Notes: generated by a model not told the origin, from the sequence alone. 64,000 nt of DNA from Zoogloeaceae bacterium (GCA_024235635.1 JACKMA010000002.1:248001-312000); one strand, 5' to 3'; shown: positions 27,523 to 37,406, numbered from the stretch's first letter. Program-made: numbers and translations.

Positions 27523-28488
27523 ATGGAAACTGCCGACATTCGCATTCCGCTCGCCGATTCGCGCGAGATCTACCGGATCGAGGACGTCGACCGCGCCCTC
27601 GAGGACAGCGCCGCCCAGCGCAATGAATCCCTGGCCAGCTTTTACGATCGCATGAAGAAGCTCGGGGGCACCCGCTTCGTGGTCAAGCCGAGCCGGGCCG
27701 ATGCGCTCGATTCGCTGTACGAGCGCTGCCCGAACTTCGGCGACGTCATCGATGATCTCAAGAAGTCGATGGCGCTGGCAGTTTCCGGCAACGAGCCGGT
27801 GAGCTTCGCGCCGATGCTGCTGCTCGGCGAGCCCGGCATCGGCAAGACCCACTTCGCGAAGTCGCTGGCCGAACAGCTCGGCACCGGCTACCAGTTCGTG
27901 TCGATGAGTTCGCTGACAGCCGGATGGATCCTGTCGGGCGCGTCGTCGCAATGGAACCACGCCAAGGCCGGCAAGGTTGCCAACACCCTGGTCGGCAGCG
28001 AGGTGGCGAACCCGGTGATCGTGCTCGACGAGGTGGACAAGGCTGGCGGCGACTCGCGCTACGACCCGATGGGCGCGCTGTACGAATTGTTCGAACTGGA
28101 CACTGCGCGCCGCTTCCGGGACGAGTTCGTCGATGTCGAGATGGATGCCAGCCATATCCTGTGGGTGACGACGGCCAACGACGAGCGCGGAATTCCGGAG
28201 CCGATCCTGAACCGGATGAACGTCTATTCGGTGCCGCGGCCCGATGCCGACGAATCCTTCCAGATCGCCTGCCGGCTGTATCGCGAGATCGTCGCCGCCC
28301 ATGACTGGGGATTCCCGGCAGAACCGTCCGCCGACGTGATGGAGCGGCTTGCCCAGTATCCGCCGCGCGAACAGCGTCGTGCGCTGATGGCAGCCTTCGG
28401 CAATGCCAAGCTCGCCAGCCGTGACACGCTCGAAGTCGAGGATCTCGACGCCTTTCGCGCCGGGGGCAAGCGCAAGATCGGCTTCTGA
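27523..28488 (+). CDS. AAA family ATPase, Lon-like core
   Basis: A 321-residue single-domain AAA ATPase. Walker A is GEPGIGKT (102-109), Walker B VIVLDEVD (165-172), and sensor 1 WVTTANDERGIP lies before the arginine-finger region PILNRMNVYSV. The order and the phrase PVIVLDEVDKAGGD resemble the ATPase module of Lon, but the protease domain and the N-terminal LON domain are absent. It likely remodels or unfolds a partner; the partner is unknown. GGAGG precedes the ATG by 7 bases. It converges on the unknown gene at 28537, separated by a hairpin. Confidence 0.8.
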   Translation: METADIRIPLADSREIYRIEDVDRALEDSAAQRNESLASFYDRMKKLGGTRFVVKPSRADALDSLYERCPNFGDVIDDLKKSMALAVSGNEPVSFAPMLLLGEPGIGKTHFAKSLAEQLGTGYQFVSMSSLTAGWILSGASSQWNHAKAGKVANTLVGSEVANPVIVLDEVDKAGGDSRYDPMGALYELFELDTARRFRDEFVDVEMDASHILWVTTANDERGIPEPILNRMNVYSVPRPDADESFQIACRLYREIVAAHDWGFPAEPSADVMERLAQYPPREQRRALMAAFGNAKLASRDTLEVEDLDAFRAGGKRKIGF

Positions 28489-28493
28489 CGGAA

Positions 28494-28511
28494 GCGCCCG
28501 GGATCGGGCGC
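28494..28511. terminator. Hairpin between convergent genes
   Basis: Perfect 7-bp arms GCGCCCG/CGGGCGC with a four-base loop, 6 bases after the AAA gene stop and 26 bases after the opposite gene's stop. Likely shared transcription end; no U-tract is visible. Confidence 0.45.
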
Positions 28512-28536
28512 CCGCCTCGGGCGGTCGTCGTCGTCG

Positions 28537-29466
28537 CTACAGCGGATCGCAGGTCTGGCGCCGTCGCTCCACGTCTGCGCGGAATTCGTTGCAGCGGTCG
28601 ATGTACTCGCGGGTGCTCTTGGGCATCGGCACGCGCGCGCGGGTAACGTAGCTGATCAGGTCGATGCCCTTTTCGATCAGCCCGCGCGCGGCCGAGGCCT
28701 CGCGCACATCGACCTCGGTGACACCCGCGTGCAGCTTCGGCAGGTAGTCCTTGACCTTCTCGGCGGCGACGGCAAAGCGGCTCCAGACGTCGAAGATCGC
28801 AGGGTCGGTGCGCAGGGTCTCGCTCTTGATCTTTGCCGCGTCGGCGTAGTCGCGGAGGATCGGTTCGATCTCGTCGCCGAAGATGTCGAGGCCCGAGAAC
28901 ACGCTGATCATCGCCTCCGTCACGCGGTCGATGTCGCGCATGGTCATCGCGATCTTGACGTAGCGACTCTCGTAGAAGGCGTCGATCGGCATCGTGAATG
29001 CCTTGAACGGTTCGCCCCACAGCTCGTCGATGCCTTCGTCACCGCTGCGATGACGAACCAGCTTGCCGAGCGTCAGTGCTTCCTGAAGACACTGTCCGCA
29101 TTCCCGCATCAGTTCGTTGTCGGTCTGGATCTCGATGCCCATCGCCTGCAGTTCGACGAGCTTGGTGAAGATGTCGGTGGCACGGTTGAACAGGGCGCCG
29201 GCGAGCATCGCGCCCTTGACCCGCTTGAGCTGCGGATCGGTGGCGACGTCGTAGGCGGTGCGGGCCTCGTTGAGGCGGCGACCCGGAATGTTGAGACCGT
29301 GCTCGACGTGATTGAACAATCGCCGGGTGAGGCCCTCGATCAGTCGCTTCTTCGCCTCGAGCGTGTTGGCGGGTGGCGAGTAGGCCTTGATCCAGTAGCC
29401 GTAGTAATAGACCCGGTCGGCGCCGTCGATCGTGCGGCGCGTGCCGAGCGGAATCGATTCGTTCAT
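28537..29466 (-). CDS. Unknown 309-residue helical protein
   Basis: I do not recognise this protein. It is soluble, almost entirely helical and highly charged, without signal peptide or membrane segment. Notable stretches are RVYYYGYWIKAYSPP near residue 18, LIEGLTRRLFNHVEHGLNIPGRRLNEA, two conserved-looking cysteines in RECGQCLQEAL (about 121-131) and a C-terminal CNEFRADVERRRQTCD. It stands alone between the AAA ATPase gene (convergent) and the divergent EAL regulator gene. The good ATG start MNESIPLGTRRT and clean codon use support a real gene. Confidence 0.65.
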   Translation of the reverse strand: MNESIPLGTRRTIDGADRVYYYGYWIKAYSPPANTLEAKKRLIEGLTRRLFNHVEHGLNIPGRRLNEARTAYDVATDPQLKRVKGAMLAGALFNRATDIFTKLVELQAMGIEIQTDNELMRECGQCLQEALTLGKLVRHRSGDEGIDELWGEPFKAFTMPIDAFYESRYVKIAMTMRDIDRVTEAMISVFSGLDIFGDEIEPILRDYADAAKIKSETLRTDPAIFDVWSRFAVAAEKVKDYLPKLHAGVTEVDVREASAARGLIEKGIDLISYVTRARVPMPKSTREYIDRCNEFRADVERRRQTCDPL

Positions 29467-29757
29467 GGGGCGAAGTATCGGTGCCTATAGGAGATGCAGC
29501 TGCGTCGGGCGTCACAAGTTTAGGCCAATGCAAGCTGCGCCGCAGCATCCGGCGCCACAATCGGCCCCATTCCGTTGTATCGCCACGACGCCCTGTTGAC
29601 TTTCTGCCCGACGCCGGCTCGGTCGGGTGCCGTCTGGCCGGAAAGCCGCGCCAATGCTAAAGGTCGGCCACGGCGCGTCGATATCAGGAGCATCCCGAAA
29701 ATCGCGGAAACACTTTCCCGGCATCCTACCCACCCCGGTTCCCAGCGAAAGACAGCC

Positions 29758-32034
29758 TTGAGCATCCCTGTTCCCCGTGATGATCTGATCGACTTCCTGG
29801 ACGATCTCGACGAAGACGGTCGCGACGACGGCCGCGGCGGCCAGTTGGTGTGGACCGTGCTGATCGTCGATGACGACGACGAGGTGCACCACGCGACGAT
29901 GTTCGCGCTGCAGAACGCCTCGGTGCTGGACAGGCCCTTGCGGCTGCTGCACGCCCGCAGCGCCGGCGAGGCGCGGTCGATCCTCGAGGCCCAGGGTCCG
30001 GAGATCGCGGTCGTGCTGCTGGACGTGGTGATGGAGACGCCGGAGGCCGGCCTCGATCTGGTCGCGGTCATTCGCCGCGAACTCCATCTCACCGAACTGC
30101 GCATCATCCTGCGCACCGGTCAGCCGGGCTACGCGCCCGAACTCAGCGTGGTGCGGGACTACGACATCAACGACTACAAGACCAAGGCGGAGCTCACCCA
30201 CGTGCGGCTGGTGACGGCGCTGACCGCGGCGATCCGCAGCTTCGAACAGATCCGCACGATCAGCGCCAGTCGGCGCGGCCTCGACATGATCGTCAAGTCG
30301 GCTTCGGAACTGTTCGGCCGGCGCGCGCTGGCGAGCTTCGCCGAAGGCGTGCTGACCCAGATCGCGGCACTGCTCAAGCTCGAGCCCGAGGGTCTGATCT
30401 GCGTGCGCAACAGCGTGAGCTTCGTGCGCGACATCGACTCGTCGCTGACCATCGCCGGCGCGGCCGGGCGTTTCCGCGCCCACGTGGACCGCCCGCTGTC
30501 GGATCTGGCGGAACGCGACATCATCACCACCATCAGCCGCTGCGTCGAGTCGCGCCAGAGTCTCTACGACGACCACGCCACGGTGCTGTACCTGAGCGGC
30601 GAAGCCGGCCGCGCAGCCATCGTCTATCTGGCGACGGAAAGCCCCCTCGATCCGGTGGACCGACGGCTGCTGGAGGTCTTCGCGGTCAATATCGGGGTCG
30701 GCTTCGAAAACGTCGGACTGTTCGAGCGCCTCAACTTCTTCGCCTACTTCGATCCGCTGACGCGGCTGCCCAACCGCGTGCGCTTCATCGAAGAAGTCGA
30801 CCAGTTCCTCAATTCCCCGGTGGTCGCCAGCGACTACGGCGTGGCTTTGCTCGACATCGCCGGATTCTCCGAGGTCAACAACGCGCTCGGGCAACGCACC
30901 GGCGATGCATTGCTGATGGCGGTTGCGCGGCGACTGAAAGGGGCCTTTCCAGAAGGGGTCCGGTTGGCACGGCTGGTCGGCGACAGCTTCGTGTTGTTCG
31001 GTCCGCTGACCATTCTCCAGCCACAGGCACTGCTCAAGGTGTTCGACGCGCCGTTCCACGCCCGCGGCCACGGTGTGCCGCTGCGCATCCGGGCGGGCTT
31101 CGCGCCGGTGATCAGCAATGCGGAAGGCATGCTGCCGCGCACCTCCGACCTGCTGCGCGATGCCGCGGTCGCGCTGGGGCAGGCCAAGCTCGATCCGGCG
31201 GTGCGCTATTGCGCCTATTCGGCGCAGATGGCCGGGCAGGCGCGCAAGCGCGTGGCGATGCTCAACGAGTTGCGCGCGGCGATCGATTTCCAGCGCGGGC
31301 TGACCGTGCACTACCAGCCGCAGGTCGACGCGGTCAGCCACGAACTGCGCGGTGTCGAGGCATTGATCCGTTGGCGCAACGAGCGCGGCGAGATGGTGTC
31401 GCCGCAGGACTTCATTCCGCTCGCCGAATACACCGGACTGATCGGCGAGATCGGCGCCTGGGTGTTCCGCCAGGCCTGCAATCAGCTGGTGCGCTGGCGC
31501 CAGGCCGGCGAGGACAGCCTGATCGTCGCCGTCAACGTGTCCGCCCTGCAGTTTCGCCAGGAAGGCTTCGTCGACATGATCCGCAGCACCCTGGCCGCGA
31601 GTGGGGCGCCGGCCGACCGAATCGAGCTGGAGATCACTGAATCGGTGGCGATGGAAGAGGTGGACAAGGTCGCCGCCCAGCTGCGCGCGCTCAAGTCGCT
31701 CGGCATTCGCATCGCGCTCGACGACTTCGGCTGCGGCTTCTCGTCACTGAGCAGCCTGTCGCGCCTGCCGATCGACCGCGTCAAGGTGGATCGCTGTTTC
31801 GTCGCCGAACTCGACCCGGACAACGCCGGCAGCGGCATCGTCCATACCATCCTGAAGCTGGCGGAAGGCTCGGGCATGTCGGTGGTGGCAGAAGGGGTCG
31901 AGACCATAGAGCAGGCAGATCTGCTGCAGCAGCTCGGATGTCGCGAGATGCAGGGCTTCCTCTACGGTCGGCCGATGGCTGCCGACGAGTTCGACATCTG
32001 GCTGGGCCACTTCCACGAGGAGCCCATGGTCTGA
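29758..32034 (+). CDS. Response regulator with DUF3369, degenerate GGDEF and EAL domains
   Basis: Probable cyclic-di-GMP phosphodiesterase controlled by phosphorylation. Domains in order: receiver (about 32-160; acceptor D89 in VVLLDVVM), DUF3369 sensor-like region (about 165-340), GGDEF (about 350-500) and EAL (about 515-750). The GGDEF signature is degraded to VGDSF, so cyclase activity is unlikely. The EAL part keeps EAL, NVSALQF, ELEITES, LDDFGCGFSS, KVDRCF and AEGVET, so it looks active. The start is uncertain: I used the TTG at 29758, which gives a 758-residue protein starting 31 residues before the receiver strand. Confidence 0.85.
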   Translation: MSIPVPRDDLIDFLDDLDEDGRDDGRGGQLVWTVLIVDDDDEVHHATMFALQNASVLDRPLRLLHARSAGEARSILEAQGPEIAVVLLDVVMETPEAGLDLVAVIRRELHLTELRIILRTGQPGYAPELSVVRDYDINDYKTKAELTHVRLVTALTAAIRSFEQIRTISASRRGLDMIVKSASELFGRRALASFAEGVLTQIAALLKLEPEGLICVRNSVSFVRDIDSSLTIAGAAGRFRAHVDRPLSDLAERDIITTISRCVESRQSLYDDHATVLYLSGEAGRAAIVYLATESPLDPVDRRLLEVFAVNIGVGFENVGLFERLNFFAYFDPLTRLPNRVRFIEEVDQFLNSPVVASDYGVALLDIAGFSEVNNALGQRTGDALLMAVARRLKGAFPEGVRLARLVGDSFVLFGPLTILQPQALLKVFDAPFHARGHGVPLRIRAGFAPVISNAEGMLPRTSDLLRDAAVALGQAKLDPAVRYCAYSAQMAGQARKRVAMLNELRAAIDFQRGLTVHYQPQVDAVSHELRGVEALIRWRNERGEMVSPQDFIPLAEYTGLIGEIGAWVFRQACNQLVRWRQAGEDSLIVAVNVSALQFRQEGFVDMIRSTLAASGAPADRIELEITESVAMEEVDKVAAQLRALKSLGIRIALDDFGCGFSSLSSLSRLPIDRVKVDRCFVAELDPDNAGSGIVHTILKLAEGSGMSVVAEGVETIEQADLLQQLGCREMQGFLYGRPMAADEFDIWLGHFHEEPMV

Positions 32035-32038
32035 TCCC

Positions 32039-32077
32039 GGCCCGGGGACGCGGCCGCCCGCGCCACGGCCCCGGGCC
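32039..32077. terminator. Convergent hairpin
   Basis: Perfect 9-bp arms GGCCCGGGG/CCCCGGGCC separated by 21 bases, exactly filling the 51-bp space between the convergent EAL-regulator and metY stops. Likely a shared bidirectional terminator, though no U-tract is present. Confidence 0.5.
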
Positions 32078-32085
32078 TGCCGCAT

Positions 32086-33357
<1,272 letters not shown>

Positions 33358-33674
33358 CTGGGGTCTCCTGATCGGTGTGGGCGAGTTGGCGAGTATAGCC
33401 AAGCGCCTGTTCGATCGGGCCTTGGCCACGAGCACGAAAAGGACGGGCAGGAGGACCGGGATTGAGCTGGATCAATTGTGCACTTGCAGATTGCATTAAT
33501 GCTGTCAACCGGGATAATCGATTTTTGACACATAACAAGCACGCGCCGTGGGTCAGAGCGGACGCGGGCAATAAATCGAGTCGAGGGCCTCCAGGCCCCG
33601 CGGGGAAGCAATCACCGAACCGGCACCTGTTCGGCCGCTTTACCCGGCTCGTCATCACTTAGGAGGAGACATTG
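33358..33674. other. Divergent intergenic region
   Basis: 317 bp without a gene. The right half is AT-rich and has a candidate sigma-70 promoter for the plus-strand gene, and a TTGTGCACTTGCAG motif (33476-33489) resembling one in front of the phasin gene. I see no other structure. Confidence 0.55.
33491..33518 (+). promoter_or_regulatory. Candidate sigma-70 promoter
   Basis: TTGCAT and GATAAT separated by 16 bases, in AT-rich DNA about 155 bases upstream of the 138-residue gene. This is a visual match only. Confidence 0.35.
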
Positions 33675-34091
33675 ATGGCTAGTCACAAGAAGCCAGCCAC
33701 CTGGCTTGATCTCGCGGCCGGACCGCGTTGGGATCGCGACCATTTCGATCTCAAGCTGCACCCGGTATCCGCCGACTGCGGCGAATGTTTCGTGCTGTCG
33801 CTGTCGGGGCGGATGGTCTATTCCGGCGATGGCCGCCTGACCGTGTTCCGGACGCGAGACGCCGTTGCGCGCTTCCTGCGCCTGCTCGAAATCGAGGTGC
33901 CACCGACCGCCGAGCATTGCGGTTCGCTGGAGTCCCAGCCGGGACGGCAGCAATGCCTGCGCCTGTGCGGCGAGGGCCTGTGTCCATGCAGTCTCGAGCG
34001 CGATCCCGAATACTCGCCGGCCGCCGCCGACGGCGCCCGCTACGCCCGTTCCCGCCGCAATTCGCGGCTCAGCCGGTCCGCCATCGCCTGA
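33675..34091 (+). CDS. Unknown cysteine-rich 138-residue protein
   Basis: Not recognised. AGGAGGAGAC 5 bases before the ATG makes translation very likely and fixes the start (MASHKKPATWLDL). Residues 30-100 contain seven cysteines, including CGEC near 35, and C-x3-C-x4-C-x-C in LRLCGEGLCPCSL preceded by CLR, which could bind metal or form disulfides. There is no signal peptide. Its last 52 bases overlap the end of the macrodomain gene on the other strand. Confidence 0.65.
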   Translation: MASHKKPATWLDLAAGPRWDRDHFDLKLHPVSADCGECFVLSLSGRMVYSGDGRLTVFRTRDAVARFLRLLEIEVPPTAEHCGSLESQPGRQQCLRLCGEGLCPCSLERDPEYSPAAADGARYARSRRNSRLSRSAIA

Positions 34092-34555
34092 TCGAATGCC
34101 GTGAGCACGATGCGCCCCGGGGGCGCATCGTCGCTCGCGAACGATCGACAGGTCGCCACCGCAACCGCACACGCCAGATCCGCCGGATAGCCATAGACGC
34201 CGCAACTGATCGCGGGGAATGCGATCGACGCGAAGCCCTGTTCGCGTGCGATCGCGAGCGCATTGCGGTAGCAGCTCGCGAGCAGGGCGGGTTCGCCGCG
34301 TTCGCCGCCCGACCAGACCGGCCCGACGGTGTGGATGATCCAGCCGGCGGCGAGGTCGAAACCGGGCGTCAGCTTCGCTTCGCCGGTGGCGCAGCCGCCG
34401 AGTCCGCGGCAGTGCGCGAGCAGGCGTGGGCCGGCTGCGCGATGGATGGCGCCGTCGACGCCGCCGCCGCCGAGCAGCGAATTGTTCGCGGCATTGACGA
34501 TGACCTCGACGTCGAGTCGGGTGATGTCGGCCGTCAGCACTTCGATCCGGGCCAT
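34040..34555 (-). CDS. Macrodomain protein, O-acetyl-ADP-ribose deacetylase type
   Basis: A 171-residue single macrodomain, YmdB/MacroD-like, that removes the acetyl group from O-acetyl-ADP-ribose or ADP-ribose from acidic side chains. The phosphate-binding loop IVNAANNSLLGGGGVDGAIH at residues 19-38 keeps the catalytic NAAN and GGGGVDGAIHRAAG, and the second loop has AFPAISCGVYGYP. GGAGG lies 10 bases upstream of the ATG. It is convergent with the cysteine-rich gene and divergent from parA. Confidence 0.9.
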   Translation of the reverse strand: MARIEVLTADITRLDVEVIVNAANNSLLGGGGVDGAIHRAAGPRLLAHCRGLGGCATGEAKLTPGFDLAAGWIIHTVGPVWSGGERGEPALLASCYRNALAIAREQGFASIAFPAISCGVYGYPADLACAVAVATCRSFASDDAPPGRIVLTAFDQAMADRLSRELRRERA

Positions 34556-34662
34556 GTTACGGTCGCCTCCGTCCCGCCTCGCCTTTCGACTTGAAAGGCG
34601 CGAGGCCTGCATTTAAGTTAATACGAACATTCCGACAACGACACGGCGAACCCGCACACCAG

Positions 34663-35322
34663 ATGGCGTCACGAATCGTAGCGGTTGTATCCCAGAAGGG
34701 TGGCGCCGGCAAGACGACGGTGCTGATGCAGATCGCCGGTGGGCTGGCCGAAGTCGGCCGGGAATTCGCCATCGCCGATCTCGATCCGCAGGAAAGCGCG
34801 CTGCGCTGGTCGGAACTGGCGGCCGATGCCGGCTCCGGCATTCCGGTGGCGACCGCGGTCGGTGGCGACGATGCCGCCGCCGCCTTGCGCAGGCTCGGCC
34901 GCCAGCGCCGGTTGCTGCTGGTGGACTGCCCGCCGTCGATCGAACACGCCCACACCCTGGCGGCGCTCGACGTCGCCGATCTGGTGCTGGTACCGGTGGT
35001 TCCGGGCCCGACCGATCTGTGGTCCACGCGGGCGGTCGAATCGCTGATCCTGCAGAAGCAACGCCGCCGCAAGGCCTTGCTGGCCTTTCTGCTGCCGAAC
35101 CGGGTGCCGCGTACCCGACTGGCGGGCGAGATCGTCGACTTCATGAACGAGTTCGCGTTGCCGTTGCTGCCGCACGCCCTGGCGCAGCGCAATGCCTATG
35201 CCGAAAGCGCGCTTGCCGGTGGCTCGGTGTTCCAGCTCGGACGACCGGCCGAGAGTGCTCGGGAGGAAGTCCGCGGACTGGTCCGCGCCCTGTTGAAGGA
35301 ACTGGAGAAGAACGAGCAATGA
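34663..35322 (+). CDS. ParA-like ATPase
   Basis: A 219-residue member of the ParA/MinD family of positioning ATPases. The deviant Walker A KGGAGKTT (12-19) has the signature lysine K12, followed by the LDPQES switch I and LLLVDCPPS switch II. No N-terminal DNA-binding domain is present, so it is a small ParA. The start ATG gives MASRIVAVVSQKGG; no strong Shine-Dalgarno is visible. The next gene overlaps by 4 bp and encodes a basic Ala/Lys-rich protein rather than ParB. Confidence 0.88.
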   Translation: MASRIVAVVSQKGGAGKTTVLMQIAGGLAEVGREFAIADLDPQESALRWSELAADAGSGIPVATAVGGDDAAAALRRLGRQRRLLLVDCPPSIEHAHTLAALDVADLVLVPVVPGPTDLWSTRAVESLILQKQRRRKALLAFLLPNRVPRTRLAGEIVDFMNEFALPLLPHALAQRNAYAESALAGGSVFQLGRPAESAREEVRGLVRALLKELEKNEQ

Positions 35323-36203
35323 CCGCCACCACCAAGACGCGCAACGCCCTGCGCGCGAGCCTGAAGTCCGAGGATGCCTCGATCGAGAAACGCCTGCCCG
35401 CGGCCGACGACGCGGCTGCGCCGTCAAGCGCGGCGGGCGCCGGTGCGGCGAGCGAGGCAGCCGCGCCGACGGGGCGTGCAACGAAGGCGCCCGCCAGCAC
35501 GCGCAGCCGCGTCGCCAGGCCCGCAGCGGCCAAGACGGCCAAGGCCACCGTCACCCGTCGCAGCGCAGGCGTGGCGCCGAAGCGGGCGACGGCAAAGCCG
35601 GCGGCCGGCGAGAGCAGGACGGCTGCCGCGGCGGCCACCGGCACGCCGGCGAAGGCCGCCGCCGGCGGAACCGCGACTGTCCGGACGGCCCCGGCCACCG
35701 GTGCGGGCAGCAAGCCCGCCGCCGCATCGCGATCGGCCGCCGCGAAGCCGGCAGCCGCAAAGAAGACCGCCGCGGCTGCGACCAAGGCCAAGGCCGCAGC
35801 GGCAGGCGCCGCCGCCCGCCCGAAGCCGACCGCCAAGGCGGCGGTGGATGTGCCGCGTCCGGTCGCGGCTCAGGCGGTGAGCCGCGCGCCGGCCGCGCCG
35901 CCGGCGCAGCGGCCGTCCGAACTGTTTGCGGCCGGTGCCAAGGCCGGGGGCAAGGGCAAGAAGACCAAAGCCAAGGGCAAGGACAACAAAGGCGTCAAGG
36001 GGGTCGAGGAATCGATCGCGATGGCGGGAGCCGAACTCGTCGAGCTGAAGGCGCTGCGCGCGGATCTCGGCAAGAAGGGGCACAAGTGCAGCAAGTCGGA
36101 ACTGATGCGCGTCGGCCTCGGCCTGCTGCTCGCGCAGAAACCCGCACAGATCGCCAAGCGGCTCGGCGCCCTGCCGGTGCTGGCCAAGGCCAAGAAGAAG
36201 TAG
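35319..36203 (+). CDS. Ala/Lys/Pro-rich basic protein with RHH-like C-terminus
   Basis: A 294-residue low-complexity basic protein. Residues about 30-200 are almost only Ala, Lys, Pro, Thr, Arg and Ser (histone H1-like), and 205-230 carry a GGKGKKTKAKGKDNKG cluster. The last 65 residues look folded: LVELKALRADLGKKGHKCSKSELMRVGLGLLLAQ resembles a ribbon-helix-helix DNA-binding motif. It starts inside the parA stop codon (ATGA), so the two are coupled. It could tether ParA cargo to DNA, or be the cargo adaptor. This is inference; I know no exact family. Confidence 0.7.
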   Translation: MTATTKTRNALRASLKSEDASIEKRLPAADDAAAPSSAAGAGAASEAAAPTGRATKAPASTRSRVARPAAAKTAKATVTRRSAGVAPKRATAKPAAGESRTAAAAATGTPAKAAAGGTATVRTAPATGAGSKPAAASRSAAAKPAAAKKTAAAATKAKAAAAGAAARPKPTAKAAVDVPRPVAAQAVSRAPAAPPAQRPSELFAAGAKAGGKGKKTKAKGKDNKGVKGVEESIAMAGAELVELKALRADLGKKGHKCSKSELMRVGLGLLLAQKPAQIAKRLGALPVLAKAKKK

Positions 36204-36217
36204 CCAGGCGCCACTGC

Positions 36218-36248
36218 GGCCGGGCGACGGGTCTCACGGTCGCCGGCC
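36218..36248. terminator. Hairpin between convergent genes
   Basis: GGCCGGGCGAC pairs with GTCGCCGGCC (one bulged base) 14 bases past the end of the Ala/Lys-rich gene and 15 bases before the stop of the opposite lipoprotein gene. A shared terminator is plausible. Confidence 0.4.
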
Positions 36249-36262
36249 GCGCCGGCCACCAT

Positions 36263-36898
36263 CTATTTTTCCGGCGGCAGCAGGCCGTGCAGGCGCATCT
36301 CGCCGCCGAGCTTGTCGATCAGTTCCTCGACCACCTGCACCGACGATTCCGGATCGACCGTCTCGGTCAGCGCCGACCACACCGGCTTGCCCTCGGGCAG
36401 CCGGTAGAGCACGGTATCGACGATCACCCGTCGGGTGGTCGCGGTGTAGCCCGGCGTGGTGTAGGTGTAGGCGACGGGATAGTAGGCGTAGAACGAACGG
36501 TGATACGGTCGCAGGCCGACGAACAGCGGATCGGGCATGAACTGGGTCTGTGGCGGAATGTACTGCTCGGTGGTGTCGTCGGAGACCAGCCGGGCCACCA
36601 GCGCGGCGTCGAAGCCCATCGGTGCCAGCTTGTCGCGCAGCGCCTTCTCTTCGAGCTTGGTGTCGAGGTCGAGCGAATACGACGGCACCGCACCGACCTC
36701 CGCCGGCAGTGAGCGCACGGTGAGATCCTCGGCGACGCGGCGCACCTCGTCGTCGGTGACCGCGACGAATACCGCCAGCTTCTTCGGCGGGCCGCCGTGA
36801 TCGGTGCCGTCGATCCAGCTGTTGCGGATCGTGGTCGAGGCGCAGGCCGACAGCAATGCGGTGGCCATGGCCAGCAGCAGGAGTCTGGCGATCGTCAT
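36263..36898 (-). CDS. Lipoprotein of the DUF4136-like kind
   Basis: A 211-residue lipoprotein. The signal ends in LLSACAS (lipobox cysteine at 19). The mature protein has a beta-alpha-beta pattern with KKLAVFVAVTDDEVRRVAEDLTVRSL, similar to DUF4136-type and other outer-membrane-associated small lipoproteins that generate a periplasmic two-layer fold, and ends in a charged helix VVEELIDKLGGEMRLHG. The function is unknown. AGGAG-like sequence precedes the ATG. It lies 55 bp downstream of the glyoxalase-fold gene on the same strand. Confidence 0.72.
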   Translation of the reverse strand: MTIARLLLLAMATALLSACASTTIRNSWIDGTDHGGPPKKLAVFVAVTDDEVRRVAEDLTVRSLPAEVGAVPSYSLDLDTKLEEKALRDKLAPMGFDAALVARLVSDDTTEQYIPPQTQFMPDPLFVGLRPYHRSFYAYYPVAYTYTTPGYTATTRRVIVDTVLYRLPEGKPVWSALTETVDPESSVQVVEELIDKLGGEMRLHGLLPPEK

Positions 36899-36953
36899 CT
36901 TCGGGTCTCCTCTCGCCCGCAACCCGGGCTGCATGGATGGTGTCGGGCCGGCC

Positions 36954-37406
36954 TCACGCGCGAAAGTGCATGTCGCCGGCATCGTCGAATTCGAACATCG
37001 GCCCCCAGGCCAGTTCCCAATGATAGCCTTCCGGATCCTCGAAGTAGCCGGAATAGCCGCCCCAGAAGGTATCCGCAGCCGGCTTGACGATGCGCCCGCC
37101 GGCGGCCTCGACGTGGGCCATGCGCCGGTCCACGTCGTCGCGGCTGGCGGCATTGCAGGCCAGCGTGACGCCGGCGAAGCCGGACCGGCTGCGCGGCACG
37201 GCCGGGCCGATGTCCTCGGCCAGCTTGTCCACCGGATACAGCCCGAGCCAGACGCCGGGCAGGCAGAAGAACGAGACGCCATCGAAATCGCCGGTGGTGT
37301 CGATGCCGAACACACGGCGGTAGAAGGCGGTGCTGCGGGCCAGATCGGTGACGCCGAGCGTGACCATGTGCATGCGGGGCAGGGGGAGGGTGTCGGTGCG
37401 GGTCAT
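36954..37406 (-). CDS. VOC family (glyoxalase-fold) protein
   Basis: A 150-residue protein with one vicinal-oxygen-chelate domain. It begins with the paired beta-alpha-beta motifs HMVTLGVTDLARSTAFYRRVFGI and repeats them at FAGVTLACNAASRDDVDRRMAHVEAAGG, ending in YSGYFEDPEGYHWELAWGP, where the final glutamate is the usual metal ligand and the first ligand is H13. The substrate cannot be predicted; the group includes dioxygenases, glyoxalases and resistance proteins. AGGAG lies 7 bases upstream of the ATG. Confidence 0.83.
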   Translation of the reverse strand: MTRTDTLPLPRMHMVTLGVTDLARSTAFYRRVFGIDTTGDFDGVSFFCLPGVWLGLYPVDKLAEDIGPAVPRSRSGFAGVTLACNAASRDDVDRRMAHVEAAGGRIVKPAADTFWGGYSGYFEDPEGYHWELAWGPMFEFDDAGDMHFRA

